This document shows positions 22,341-35,201 of a stretch of 64,000 nt of DNA, piece by piece. Below the pieces are notes generated by a model. The model was not told where the DNA came from, did not search any database, and saw only the letters and a program-made list of their open reading frames with translations. How positions within the stretch are numbered: position 1 is the stretch's first letter; every line of letters starts with the position of its first letter. The position numbers and the translations under genes were made by a program. This stretch comes from Perognathus longimembris pacificus (lineage: Eukaryota; Chordata; Mammalia; Rodentia; Heteromyidae): the NCBI RefSeq assembly GCF_023159225.1, contig NC_063188.1, positions 35,144,021 through 35,208,020 on the forward strand. Reading direction: 5' to 3'.

Positions 22341-24968
22341 TGATTTTAAATGACAAATACCCTTTTAATTTAAAAATAGGAAATTAAAAAACAAGTAATA
22401 ACTTATTAGTCTTACCTTTGTTGATGGGGAATAGTCACTGGCTAACCTAACATCAGAGTAAAAATCCTGACACACATGAGACTACACTGTCATATCATAA
22501 TTTCAGATAGGTCTTAGTGTTTTACTATCATTTTATCAATTTAAATGTTTCAAATATATGTGGATTTTTTCAAATCCCTCAGTCTTTATGGAACTAATGT
22601 GTCCATCTATTTTTCAGCCATACTCTCAGGTACTTTGTAGAGCAACAGTTTCATGGTATGTGTTCATACCATCCTGTTAGCCTTGTTTGATATACATCTG
22701 CATATTAACACTAATTCAGTCACATAAATTTTCACACTTTGTAACTGTGTGGATATATACTTGTAAAATAAGTTGCAGTCAAATCTTAAACTTTCCTTTA
22801 TTCCAAACCCTAACAGGGACACAATGGTGACTTTAGACCTAATTATACCTGAATGCTCAAAACATGAAGGCTCTATTTTAGGTAAATTCTAACTTTTATT
22901 CCACTTCTAAGGCCAAAATTTACTTTGTTTCACTGGAAAATTTACTCTTTCAAACTCTAACACTAACCTTTGTCAGAACCCTAACCCTAATCCTAATTAG
23001 AATCCACCTCTAATACTAATAAGAAATACTCTAGTTTTCATTCTTCCTAACTTGAACCCCACTCATCATTCCTAAACCAAGTTACAGTTTTGACCTAATC
23101 CTTTCTCATTTATTGAACTTAATCCTGACTCTACAGAATTCTTCAACATAACCCTTCCACTAACAGGGATGAATCCTAACAGCAAGAAACATTCTCTTGT
23201 TTTTAGTGGTCCTAACTTATACTGGACTAGTTCCCCCTCAAATAAGTTTCACTTTGACCCACATACTAACCCAATTCTAACCATAAGCCCAAATCTAGCT
23301 CTAACCAGAACTCCAACCATAATCTTATCTCTAATTCACCCTGAATACTAACAGGAAAATATTACAGTTTTTATTCATTCTTTGTATTTTTTATACTTGC
23401 ATCTCTTAATATAGAAGGTAGTTTTACTCTATCATTACCCATTGCTAACACTAACACTAATCCTAACCAAATCTGGAAAATTAACCATAACCCAAATGAT
23501 AATGATAATGGCATAATAACTAACACAAATGCACTAATTTTCATGCATCCCAACTTTGTGTGGATGCATACTTTTAGAGTAAGCTTCAGTTAAACACTAA
23601 ATATTTTCTGTTTCATAACCCTAACAGGGACATAATGATTACTCTAATTCTAATCATATGTGTATTCTACAAATAATATCAATATCAATTACCTAATTTA
23701 AGTCAATTCTAACTTTGATTCTACTTTTACTTTCATAATGTACTTTCAATTTCATGGTAACCTTAACACATTTCCAAAGTCTAAACCTAACCATGGCTAG
23801 AGCCCTAACCCTAACCCTAAACCTAGATATACCCCATATCTCCTATTAACAAAAAACACTCTCATTTTCAATCATGCTAGGTTTACTTCCACTTATTCAT
23901 GGTAAATTAAGTTGCCATTTGGACCTAGACCTTACTTAGTTCTTGACCATAACCCTAACTCTACAGAATCCTGAAACTAAAACCATACATGAGATATGGT
24001 GAATCTTAAGAAAAATGCTCTCATTTCCATTCATTCTAACTTTTACTGGACTGAGAGTTCCTAACTGTGTCACTTTGTCCCAAAACCTATCCCATTTCCA
24101 ACCATTTGCCTAAATTGGCTCTAACAATACTATAGCTTGTATCTTGTCTGTAATTCACTCAGAATCCTTACAGGAAAATATCCTACTTTTCATTCATTCT
24201 TTGCCTTTCTGTGCTTGCATGTTTTCTTCTCTAATTCAGTTTTACCCTAATCCTTATCCTTTCCTAACCCTAATACGTAACCCTGATGTGAAAATTCACC
24301 CTTACCCTCATGATAATACCCACATTCCTAAAGAAACACAAACATACTCATTTTTTCATGCACCCAAACTTGGTCTCCACTCATACTTGTAAAATATGTA
24401 ACAGTCAAATCCTAAATATTCCCCTTTTCCTAACACTATGTCTAAGGGGAATGGGATGGCAATCCTAGTTCCAAATACAAAGGAATTCTAAAAATCACAT
24501 GAATGCTCTATATTAGGTCAATTCTTTTTTATCCACTTTTACCTCCATATCTCACTTTTATTGTCACTGTAACCTTTTACTCTTTTCAAAACTCCAACTC
24601 TATCTCTGGTCACAACCCGAAATCTAACTCTAATCCTAATTAGTACCCACATCTAATACTAATGAGAAAGTCTGATTTTCATTTTTTGTAACTTGAATTC
24701 CACTTGTCCTTAGATAAGTTTCAGTTTTGATAAAACCTTTTCTTAATTATTGAATCTAACCCTAATCATACAGATTTCTTCAACATAAACGTTTCAGTAA
24801 CAATGCCATATCCTAATGGTAGGAAAACTTCTCTTGATAACACTAGTCCTAACTTGTACTGGACTGCTCCATCCTAAAATAAGTTTCACTTTGTCCCAAC
24901 CCTAATCCATTTCTAACCCTAAGATTAAACCTAGCCTTAACCAGAATTCTAACTTGAATCTTATCTCT

Positions 24969-25172
24969 TTTTTTTTTCCCTGCCAGTGCCGGGGCTTGAA
25001 CTCAGGGCCTGAGCACTGTCCCTGGCTTCTTTTTGCTCAAGGCTAGCACTCTGCCACTTGAGACACAGTGCCACTTCTGGCCATTTTCTAAATATGTGGT
25101 ACTGAGGAATCAAGCTCAGGACTCCATGTATATGAGGCAAGCACTCTTGCTACTAGGCCATATTCCTAGCCC
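24969..25172 (-). mobile_element. IDL-Geo SINE inside the satellite
   Basis: Geo then IDL in antisense after a T-tract. Target duplications ttgaatcttatctct lie at 24954-24968 and 25173-25187. Removing it restores the satellite period. Confidence 0.93.
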
Positions 25173-25644
25173 CTTGAATCTTATCTCTAACTTTGAATCC
25201 TAGCAGGAAAATACACTAGTTTTCATAATTTTTTTTGCATTTCTTGCCCTTGCAATTCTTAATATATAATTCGGTTTTACCCCAATATTTACACTTTCTT
25301 AACCTTAACATGAACCATTACCCTAACTTGCAAACTAAAATTAATTATACCTGCATATTAACACTAAAACACACACACACTGAATTTCATGCATCCAAAC
25401 TTTGTGTGTACAGACACTTTAAAACTCAACTGAAGTTGATCCCTAAATATTTCCTTGCTCCTAACTAACTGTAATAAGGACATAAAGGTATTGTACCTCT
25501 AGTCCTAATTATATTTGAGTTCTCCAAGTAACATGAATGCTCTGTTTTAGGTAAATTCTGATTGTTATTTCACTTTGAAAGACAAAATTTACTTTCATTT
25601 CACTGGAAACTTTATCCTTATCCAAACTCTAACCTGAATTCCTA

Positions 25645-26180
25645 CCAAGAGCAATAAGGCAAAAGAAAAACAGAAAGAAGATCCAAATAGGGAAAGAAGT
25701 AAAATTGGATATACATATATATGAATTAACCAAAACTGTGAAGGACCTCTACTGGGAAAATGTTAAAAATCTGAACAAAGTCACTGAGGGAGATTTAAGG
25801 AAATAGAAAAAAAACCTTCCATGCTCCTGGAATGGAATAAATAACATCATGAAAATGGCAATACTGCCCCAAACAATTTACAAGTTCAATGCAACACCCA
25901 TCAAAATCTCAACTATACTCTACAATAAAATATAGAAAGCAATCCAAAAGTTCATGTGGAATGATAAAAAAGATTCTGAGAAGGAAAAGCAATCCTTAGC
26001 AGGAAGAACAGTGTTGGAGGAATATCAATACCAATTTCAAACTTTATTACAAATCCACTGTGATAAAAACAGCTTGGTACTGGCACAAAATAGGCTTGTG
26101 GGATAGTGAAAGACAATAGCAGACCTAGAATTGAACCCACAGACCTATAGTCATCTATTATGTGAAAATGGATTAAAAAA
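25645..26180 (+). mobile_element. L1 ORF2 fragment without 3' end inside the satellite
   Basis: Reverse-transcriptase region phrases are visible: gtgaaggacctctactgg, atgaaaatggcaatactgcccc, acaagttcaatgcaacacccatc, aaaacagcttggtactggcac. It lacks a poly(A) tail, 3' UTR and target duplication. The satellite resumes about 110 bp further into the unit than where it stopped, so array sequence was lost at insertion. Confidence 0.8.
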
Positions 26181-27865
26181 TTTGCAGTTTTGACTTAATC
26201 CTTTCTCATTTACTGAACCTAACCCTTAGCCCTGGAGAATGCTTGACTATAACCCTTCCAGTAAAAATGCCAAATCCTAACAGTATGAAAAATTCTCCTT
26301 TTCCACACTTCCCAACATATACTTAACTGCTTCTCCCTAAAATAAGTTTCACTTTGATCCAAAAGCTAACCCTTTTCTAAAACCTTCAGCCTAAATCTAA
26401 CCATAACCAGAATGCCAAACCTAATCTATTCTCTAACTCACCCTGAATCCTAACAGGAGATTATTCTAGATATCATTCATTCTTTGCATTTCTTGCATTT
26501 GCAATCTTAATACAGAACAGTTTTACCCCAGTTCCTAACCTTTCCCAATGCTAACACTAATCCTAAGTGGAACATTAACCATAACTGTATTAATACCTGT
26601 ATACTAACACTGACACAAAAACAATAATTGTCATACATCCCAACTTTGTGTACACCCATACTTGAGGAAGAAATTGTGGTCAAATCCTAAATTTTTCCTT
26701 TTTTCTAACACTAAACCTAACAGGGACAAAATGGTGACTCTAGTCCTAATATAACTGAATTCTCCAAATTACATGAGTATTCAGGTAGATTCTAACATTT
26801 GTTCCATTTCTAGAGCCAAAATTTAATTTCAGTCATACTGGAAACTTTATACTTTTCCAAACTCGAACCCTAACTTTGGCCACAACCCTGACCCTAAACC
26901 TAATCCTAATTAGTACCCACATCTACTACTAACAAGAAAGACTCTAATTTTCATTCCTCCTAACTCGAATTACACTAATCTTTCCTTAAAATAAGTTGCA
27001 ATTTTGACCTAGTTCTTTTTCACTTATTTAACTCTAACTCCACAAAAATCTTCAACATTTCCTTTTAGAAAAAATGCTAAATCCTAACAGTGTGATAAAT
27101 TATCTCAATTCCAGTAGTCTTAACTTGTGCTAGACTGCTCCCGCCTCAAATCAGTTTCACTTTGAGCCCAAAGCTAACCTGTTTCTAACCCTAAGCCTAA
27201 ACCTATCCCTAACCAGAATAACTATAATAATTGTATATCGAATCCTGAATTCTAACGGGAAATTATTCTTGTTTTCATTCATTATTTGCATTTCTTGTCC
27301 TTGCAATTCTTAATAGAAAACACATTTCTACCATAATCCTTATCCTTTCCTAACACTAACCTTAACCCTAACCCTAACTGGAAAATTAACCAGAAGCCTA
27401 ACTTAAATAATATCTGCATAAAAGCAATAACATAAACACTAATTTTTATGCATCCTAACTTGATATGGATGTAGACTTTTAAAATAAGTTGAGGTCAAGT
27501 CCTAAATACTTCATTTTTCCTAACTCTAAACCTAACAAGGATATAATGGCAACTCTAGTCCTAATTGTACCTGCACTCTCCAAATAATATGAATGCTCTG
27601 TTTTAGGTAAATTCTTTAATTGCACTTCTATGGCCAAAATATACTTTCAGTTTCAGTGGAAACTTTCTCCTTTTCCAAACTCTAACCCTAACCTTGGCCT
27701 GAACCCTAATCATAACCTAATACTAAGGCTTTTTATTGAATTCACTTTGTCATGGGCCTGAAATAAGGATTAGGATCTTGAGTGAGACCTCATTTGCTGA
27801 TATTATTCTGTTCTGATAGGCCAGTATGTTCATGGTAATGGAAAGGATAGGTACTTCCAGTCTAT

Positions 27866-27948
27866 GAGCTATGTGGTGCTGAGGAATCAGACCCAGGGCC
27901 TCATGTACGTGGGGCAAGCACTCTACCACTAGGCCATATTCCCAGCCC
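27866..27948 (-). mobile_element. Lone IDL (ID-like) SINE monomer
   Basis: Antisense of the left half only: gtggtgctgaggaatcagacccagggcctc to ccatattcccagccc. The Geo half is absent or beyond recognition. Confidence 0.75.
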
Positions 27949-27959
27949 AACCACTTTCA

Positions 27960-28340
27960 TTTTTAAAGGGTTATTTATTATTATTACCTTTAATTAGTTG
28001 TTCAAAGAGTTGCCATTTAACAAAGAAGTTCATGAATATATCTTGACCATTGTTAACCATTTCAACATACTCACCCATCCCTCCCTTACCTACCCTTTCC
28101 TCATTCTTCTTAATTTTGTAGGATATACATTGGATTCTTGCCTGAATTTTCCTCTTCTCCTTTTCCCCTTGACCTCATTCCACCCCTTCTGAGTATCTAC
28201 TTCCTGGTGTTTTAATTTGCTGAACTTTGATTTCTGTCTTTCTAAGAAATTGCACTATCAGAAATCTTCCTTGAATCCACCCTATTTCAGTTAATACATT
28301 TCTATACATTTTCATAACACCCAAAAAATTTACTTATGAG
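27960..28340 (-). mobile_element. Possible old L1 3' UTR remnant
   Basis: An A/T-rich start (ttatttattattattacc) and the phrases ttcaaagagttgccatttaacaaag and cccatccctcccttacctacc resemble old rodent L1 3' UTRs in antisense. Weak call. Confidence 0.4.
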
Positions 28341-29757
28341 TTTGTAAGCTAAATCTAGCTTCCACATATAAGGAAACATGCATCCTTCTTTTTCAGAATT
28401 GTCAATTTTCTTTTATGTCACTAGTCAAAATGCCACATGTTTCCACATGATGGGGCTAGAATACTGGAGTAATGGAGTGACTTGCTACCTTCCAACAGCT
28501 AAGTTCCTTGATGATTGTATACATTGACCTTTTCATCATTCTCCACTTCTATAGTGTCAGTAAAAAAAAAATCTTCCTTTAATTTTACATCTCCTGCATC
28601 TAGATGGGGTCATACTCTGAGGCTGATGTCAGTCAGCAAAGTTACCATACCAGATAACTGAGCTTTCCTTAGGACTTGGACCAACAGCAGTGTGGGAGAA
28701 TTGATTTTTAGGTAACTTTTGGGTTCCTGGAGTCCAATTTCTGTCTTAAAGGAGTTTTTAATTTTTTTTACTTGACGAGAGCCCTGCTATAAATCAATTA
28801 ATGATCTTCCTTCAAAAGGCACTCTGATTTACTGGAGACTTCTGGGAATGAATAGTAGTCAAAAACCTTCTAACCCTCAAAGGTGTCCAGGTCTTACAGA
28901 ATGTAGACTGTGTACTATGGCAGCCAAAATACTATTGTCCTTGAACCCCAAGAATCAGTGGAGGCATATGCTGTTAAAGGGACAGGCTCATTTTGCCATT
29001 CTGCAAGGACACAAGCTGGAGTACCAGTAACCAGCCTGCTAAGGCACAAAGGGAGTGGGAGGACTGCTGGGGCTTAAATTTTGGAAGGACTAGGGGATAT
29101 ACAGACTGTGGGAAATGGCATTGCCCTGCACTCTTTTGTATGGCTTTTAGGACCAACTACTTGAGGCAATTGCTAATTGGGATGAGTGGAGCCAGGCCTA
29201 AGCTTTGTGTAGTGCCTAGTCAATTGTAGCTGATTGTAGACTGAGTGCACTGGGAAACAGCCTGACAAATCCTGAGGTGTTGTGTGGAGTAGAGCTACTG
29301 GATTGCTGCTTCTTAAGATGCTCCTGGTTTCTCATTCTGTTCCCAAGTACAATTCCCAGGTATTCATCTGAGATGTGTATTTGAAACGAATACTTTGCCG
29401 AGAAACTCATCTGTTCAGTAATGGGTATTATGTTTGGTTGTGTCAATAACCTTAAGGTATATTGTTTATAATCTGTCCCTTACAAGTGGGACAATAAGAA
29501 GTCATAAAAACAATTGTCGTCTTACAAGGTGGCCCAAACATAACTAAGGATACCTGGTTTGTTTTAAGTAACTATTTCTTGGATGACTAACTGGTCTCAT
29601 TCTACTGTCTTGAATGACACTGCCAATTGCTGGGTGCATGCTTTGGCCTATGTGGCACCAGGGTTTTTTTCTTATTGGATATTGAACTAAAATCTATTTA
29701 TTGTACCTTAGTATGACATGTCATCATATTTGGCCTATATTTGGTAGGTATTTGTTA
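28341..29757. other. Non-repetitive sequence
   Basis: Short frames at 28848-29030 and 28993-29229 show no recognised domain. Confidence 0.35.
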
Positions 29758-29771
29758 AGGCTCCTACTCTT

Positions 29772-29978
29772 TTTTTTTTTTTTTTTGGCCAGTCCTGGGC
29801 CTTGGACTCAGGGCCTGAGCACTGTCCCTGGCTTCTTCCCGCTCAAGGCTAGCACTCTGCCACTTGAGCCACAGCGCCGCTTCTGGCCGTTTTCTGTATA
29901 TGTGGTGCTGGGGAATCGAACCTAGGGCCTCGTGTATCCGAGGCAGGCACTCTTGCCACTAGGCTATATCCCCAGCCC
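29772..29978 (-). mobile_element. IDL-Geo SINE, young subfamily
   Basis: It differs from the 1999 copy at about one internal base (cagcgccgc against cagcaccgc). Target duplications aaggctcctactctt lie at 29757-29771 and 29979-29993, and the T-tract is long and pure. Confidence 0.95.
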
Positions 29979-29993
29979 AAGGCTCCTACTCTT

Positions 29994-30666
29994 AAAGGCA
30001 GTAATGATTTCTTTCTTCTCTTGTCATGATTTGATTCTCACTTATTGTGGGTTGAGCTGGTGACCACTATGTGGTAGTGACCATATTTCCAGCCTGATGA
30101 CCACTACTGGCTGCTTGTTTGTGTTTGTGAACTTCTTAGATAGGCTCAGGAATGGCCCTTTGCAAGAGACTACAATTTCAGTGAAAATTAAGCATAGCAC
30201 TGTGCTTGCCTAATATAGTTCAGGCTATCTCCATCTCCTGTGCTATTGCTTCTCTCATTGCTATTTCATATGCTCTCCCAACACTAAGACTATTAAAGGT
30301 CATCTCCATGGTGACCTGTGCTGATAAGAACATTAGAAAAGCACAATGATAATAACACCAGAACATTTCATTAACAAAATGTATAAACATTGAATAGCCT
30401 GCTACCAAATGTATCACAAGAAAGTACACTAGCTTAAATGTACTGTGGTATAAGATCCAAGATGAAAAGGCAGAGCATGGTACTTACTGCCCAACCTTAC
30501 TGGGAGCATATGCATCTGACAAGTCAGGTGTTTTTTTTTTTTCCTGTTCTATTCATGTTTGCGAATGATCACTAAAGGACTATGAGTATTGATTTATTGA
30601 TTGCAATTAAGCTTGCAATTGAACCAATTCTTATATATGGAATCTACAAATAATAAGAATGGGCTA
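29994..30666. other. Non-repetitive sequence
   Basis: No gene is recognised. A T-run lies at 30531-30542. Confidence 0.35.
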
Positions 30667-30880
30667 GGGCTGGGAATATGGCCTAGTGGTAGAGTGCTTG
30701 CCTTGCATACATGAAGCCCTGGGTTCGATTCCTCAGCACCACATATATTTAAAAAAAAAAAAGCCAGAAGTGGTGCTGTGGTTCCAGTGGTAGAGTGCTG
30801 GCCTTGAGCAGAAAGAAGCCAGAAACAGTACTCAGGCCCTGAGTTCAAGCCCCAGGACTGACAAAAGCAACAACAACAAA
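30667..30880 (+). mobile_element. IDL-Geo SINE with an A-run between its halves
   Basis: The left half ends ccacatatatttaaaaaaaaaaaa before the Geo half begins gccagaagtgg. Other copies here have acagaaaatg at that point. The tail is a (CAA)n-type tract. Confidence 0.88.
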
Positions 30881-32550
30881 TAAGACCCCCCAAGGATTTA
30901 CAGATTTATCTAATAGTGAGTCAGAAAATAAAGCTTTTTAAAAAAGAATGGGCTATACTAAGGCTACAATATGGTTTCTTAGCAGTACTCTTCATCTTGG
31001 TTAGCCATTAGTGCCATGACTAAGATACTCATTTCACCTCTCAGAATATTTGATGTTAGGCTCATGAAGAACACAGTAAAGGGGACATCTATGTCTGTTA
31101 TAGATTCCAGGTAGCTAATTTTATTAACAGCCATAATGAAATCTTCAAACTTCAGACTCCTGTAGCATCACTATTACCACAACACTGATTGGTCTAAATT
31201 TACGTCTTCTAAATTCAATTGCCTTTATTGGCCATAAAGGATATCTCTAAAGTTCAAGTTTTTAATACTACCGTACAATGAGTCCCTCTTCCTTCACGTG
31301 GACATTTCACTTCCTAGGGAGTCACTCCTACTGCCTAGAAATCTCAGGCATTGCCTATATTTATGTGAAGGCACCATGGAGTCAATTATAGCACATAGCC
31401 TGCATTAATATTAAGTATTGCTTTGACTTATGGTAAAATTGAGAGAAATTCAAATGGCCCAACTGCTGGCTCCACTTTTCCCTCCAGGCCAGCATATTGG
31501 TTCTGTAGCTAAACAACCACTTTTATTAGACAAACCAGCTGCAATAAATGCTTACCCTGAACTAAAGAATTTAAACTCCCTTGCAGACTGTGGAATTATT
31601 CAAAGAAAAGTATACACATAATTCGAAAGTCACACCCTTTCTCAGGAGCAGGGCACCTCATCCTCTTGGTCGAACAAAGCTCGCCTACCTCTCATAGACC
31701 TTAGTTGTTTACTGTTATCTTTAGTGTGAGTCCATGTAGCTCTGTGTGACATGCTGTGTAGCCCTCAGGGATGTAAGTGTAGTGACTACTCAATTGCTGT
31801 TGATTACATTCATCTACGTTTGAATGCCGGTGTTTGATAATCTCCAAAACCTAAGGCAAGTACCTCTTCCTCTCCTAAAGATTGAATTGGAAGTGAACAG
31901 AATAGTAAAGGATGAAGGCAAGACAACAAGGCAAAGGCAACGAAGGCAGCTGTTTGAGTCTGGATTTGAACCCATTTCCAGGCGTGTGTGTGTATGTATG
32001 TGTATGTGTCTATGTATGTGTACATGAGTGCTGTGAGTTCAAAGGTTTAGGTATTCTTTTTTGTTCCACAGAAAGAAATACTTAACTCAGCTTTGTCAGA
32101 GACAAGACAGTGTGGTTTATAGCCTAATAATTGTGTAGCCCAAGCCAGGTGTATTTTGTGCTTACTCTTGTGAAATAGTAGAAGCCGCCTTTCTGTCTGA
32201 TTTCAGGTTCCTTTGGGTTTGCCAACATCTGAAGATGTTAATCAGTGAGATATTTACATGTAAATCACACTGAAATATATATATTTGCTGTGTCCACAGA
32301 TCATGAGTACTGGTGCAGGAGCAAGTCTGTTTGGAAACAAGTAGAAATGCATTGATTTAGTTCAGGAATGATCATGCACACCCTTTGAAATAATGAGAAC
32401 TAAAATTTTATGATTTAGGTAATCAAGAATAAGATTTGACATGGCAAATTAGAAGTGAAAACATGTACTAAGGACCAAAAAAGGTTGTTTGGCAAGGTTC
32501 CAACAAATAGTCTTTGCAGTTTCTGCAGTTGCGTAGGAGAGAACACAAAC

Positions 32551-32616
<66 letters not shown>

Positions 32617-35201
32617 ACGGAGATTGTCAGGGACTGGAATTCCTCATGGCATGTGAAAGGCTCTTAGAAAGCTAGTGAAGACCAAATCCTGTTCTTATTA
32701 ACAAACCTGGTGTTTTTTTTCCCCAGGTAAATGGCACTACTAATGATCTCAGATGTTTTGGATAAATATAATACACCAGAGACCTCTGAAAAAGCCAGCT
32801 CTCTGCAGTGGTACAGCTGGCTACTTAAATATGTTCACTCAAAGACACTTTCAGCTGGAAGCATATGGTTTGTGAGAGAAATACCAGCTCCCAGAAGAGA
32901 TATCTTTCAGAAGACAACCCTGAACATCACGACGCTGAACATCATCTTTGCTGAGAGTAGGTCATAAATCTCTGATATATGAACAATGCTCTCTCATATG
33001 TCATATTTCCAGCCCTGGAAACAGAGCTGTATAGAAGTGAAGTTGATATGGATATGACAATGAAATGCTCACTTCTCATCTAGGTAGGAGAAATGTCATC
33101 TGAGAACACACAGATTGGTTGGCTCAGTACAGGAAGGCACTAAACGTGAACAAATATATTTTCTAGATGATTGAACAGTAGGACTCTTTAAGAGACTGAA
33201 GTAATGAAGTTTCCTGAGACTCCTGCCTGCCTCCTTCCCCTATTCTACTTCTCAGAATGTTTGCCCCTCCTCCTGTCTGATAACACACACCAAGTGTTGG
33301 TTTATCCTTTGCCTGGACAAAACCATGAAGGGGAAGGAACAATCTGCCTCGTAATTGTACTTCTAATGGATCAGAGGAGGGGTGGAAGGGATATATATAT
33401 ACCTAGGACTGGACATATCTATGTGTTGGTAGAAGAGAAGATCTAGGGAATTTGATGGCTAAGGGTTCTCTGCGGTTTGTTTTCTGAAATGCAGTGTGGC
33501 AAGTTATTTCTCTATTAAAACAAAAGGTGTACAGACCAGGCTATGGTTTACTTCAAAATGTTTTGACCAGGATGCTGACAGAATATGATGCCCATCTGTG
33601 ACCGAATTTCAGATGTTAGCCAGATCTTGACATTTGAGATCTTCGTGTCAGACTGAGTAAAACTGAGAAGTAGCAAACTGTGTAGCCCATGTAGCAAATT
33701 GGTAGCAAACTTATAGTCAGTGTAATATTGACTGGTCACAGTCCCCAGGCTATACAGCTCTGTTGCTTCAGATCCTGCCTTCCTGACCCTGCAAAAGAGG
33801 ACTCCCAGACCTTCAAAGCCTTTCGCATTGTCTGAGAAATTTCTCTCACTTCTTTGATTTCATATGCAAGTGGCCTTCTAATTCCTTTTCATTGTTGTGA
33901 TGACACAAAGCCTAAAGCAAACACTTTGGGGTTTGAAAGAAGCATCTTTGAAGGAATGACTATGCAGAGAACACATGCTATACTTTTCAAGTTTGCATTT
34001 TCTACTCCTTCAATGGTTCCTTATGAGGAAGTCACTTGAGTATATATTCTCTGTACCCTGGGCACTCATCCTATTCAGTTAGTTCACAAAGGAATAGTGC
34101 AAGGTCCTTTCTACATATTCTACTTGGTGATTCCCTCTCTGTCAACTCTCTCCATCAGCTCTCACCACACCCAGTTTTTTTTTTGGTTCTACTTCTAGAA
34201 AGCATCACAACTCTTCTTTTAAATCTCTGGCCAACCCTCAGCCCCATACTCAGGTTAGGCCTTGGTCATCTTTCTTGTGAATTATTGAACCTTCCAGACT
34301 GAGGCCATTATTATCATTGGCCCTGAATTTGAAGGTGGGTCATTGTTACTTTCTATTTGATCTCTTGCTTTTTACACAGTAGGAGCACATACATGGAGCA
34401 CAGAGGTTGCAAAATGTGTAACTGGGGGCTAAAACAGTAGTATGGAGAATGTAGGAAGGAGACTCTTTGAATTTCCTTACTCTACAAGGCTAGCAGTACC
34501 ACCTCTAGTGGACTCTCTAGGCAGGAGGTTGAGATTATAGTAGCGATATCTGGGTTTATGGGACTTCAGGTAGCTTCCTCTCCCAAGATAATAGCATTTG
34601 GATCAACTGGGACAAACATGACTAGTTACACAGATTGACTATTTCATTTCCTCCTTTCCTTAGTATCATGCTTGCCAGACAAGACTAAGCAACAGTAATT
34701 TAAGTATATGAAGTACATTTTCCTCATTGTTTTATGACCAGTTTAGCTTCTCAACAAGTATCCAGGGAACAGGGAAAGGCCAAATTCTGGGAATTCTCAA
34801 GACTATAAACCACATTATTTTTAGAGGCAACTCAGCACTGTCTTTCAAAGACATTAATTTGTTTGCACTCCCTGCCTCAGGTAGGAGGAAGTGGGTTGTA
34901 TTAAGCTTTTCTGGCAGGCAGAACTTCTGCTTCAGAGCAAAAGTGTTTGTGGATTAATTTTTCCAAAGACTGATAAAAGAAGGAAGGCAAGAACAACTCA
35001 AGATATTTAGACATTAAAAGGTACAACTGTTGGCTGTAACTGTGTGGCATGAGTTTGTGTACATGTGTATATCATGTAGATGGAAGCCAGAAGATGGAAC
35101 AGTTGTGCTCTGATTGTAGTGATTGGCAGTGTAGAAAGACCAGGGAACACAGCAGAACATCATGGTGTACAGTGTTTTCTTTAGAGGTACATTTCACCTG
35201 G
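30881..35201. other. Long non-repetitive stretch with microsatellites
   Basis: It contains an imperfect GT/GTAT tract (31983-32022) and (CA)n of about 32 repeats (32551-32615). Small open frames, such as 31430-31621 and 33204-33446, lack recognisable domains or convincing splice sites. I see no exon. Confidence 0.4.
32551..32615. repeat. (CA)n microsatellite, about 32 repeats
   Basis: A pure dinucleotide tract, the longest perfect CA run here and likely polymorphic. Confidence 0.97.

Larger units (their letters stand above)
22690..27735. repeat. Higher-order satellite array with CCCTAA-like blocks
   Basis: Equivalent points of the unit (taacaGGGAcA.AATGG) recur at 22811, 23632, 24442, 25473, 26718 and 27533. 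After removing the insertions described separately, spacings are about 821, 810, 812, 812 and 815 bp. Inside each unit a motif (TTTTCATTC.TCCTAACTT, then AATAAGTT.CAGTTTTGACC) recurs about every 163 bp, for example near 23028, 23190, 23358, 23530, 23690 and 23850. One unit is therefore five diverged monomers. Between these motifs lie eroded hexamers, some still perfect (23802-23822, 22976-22991, 27362-27377). All hexamers keep the CCCTAA orientation on the plus strand. No open frame is maintained. Confidence 0.88.

Noticed and set aside
22690..27735. CRISPR-like array
   Set aside because: The repeats are long, diverged and contiguous with no spacers, and the genome is mammalian; it is a satellite.
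32415..32667. Poly Val-Cys and Thr-His frames
   Set aside because: Simple translations of the (CA)n microsatellite; the same holds at 52491 and 31810.
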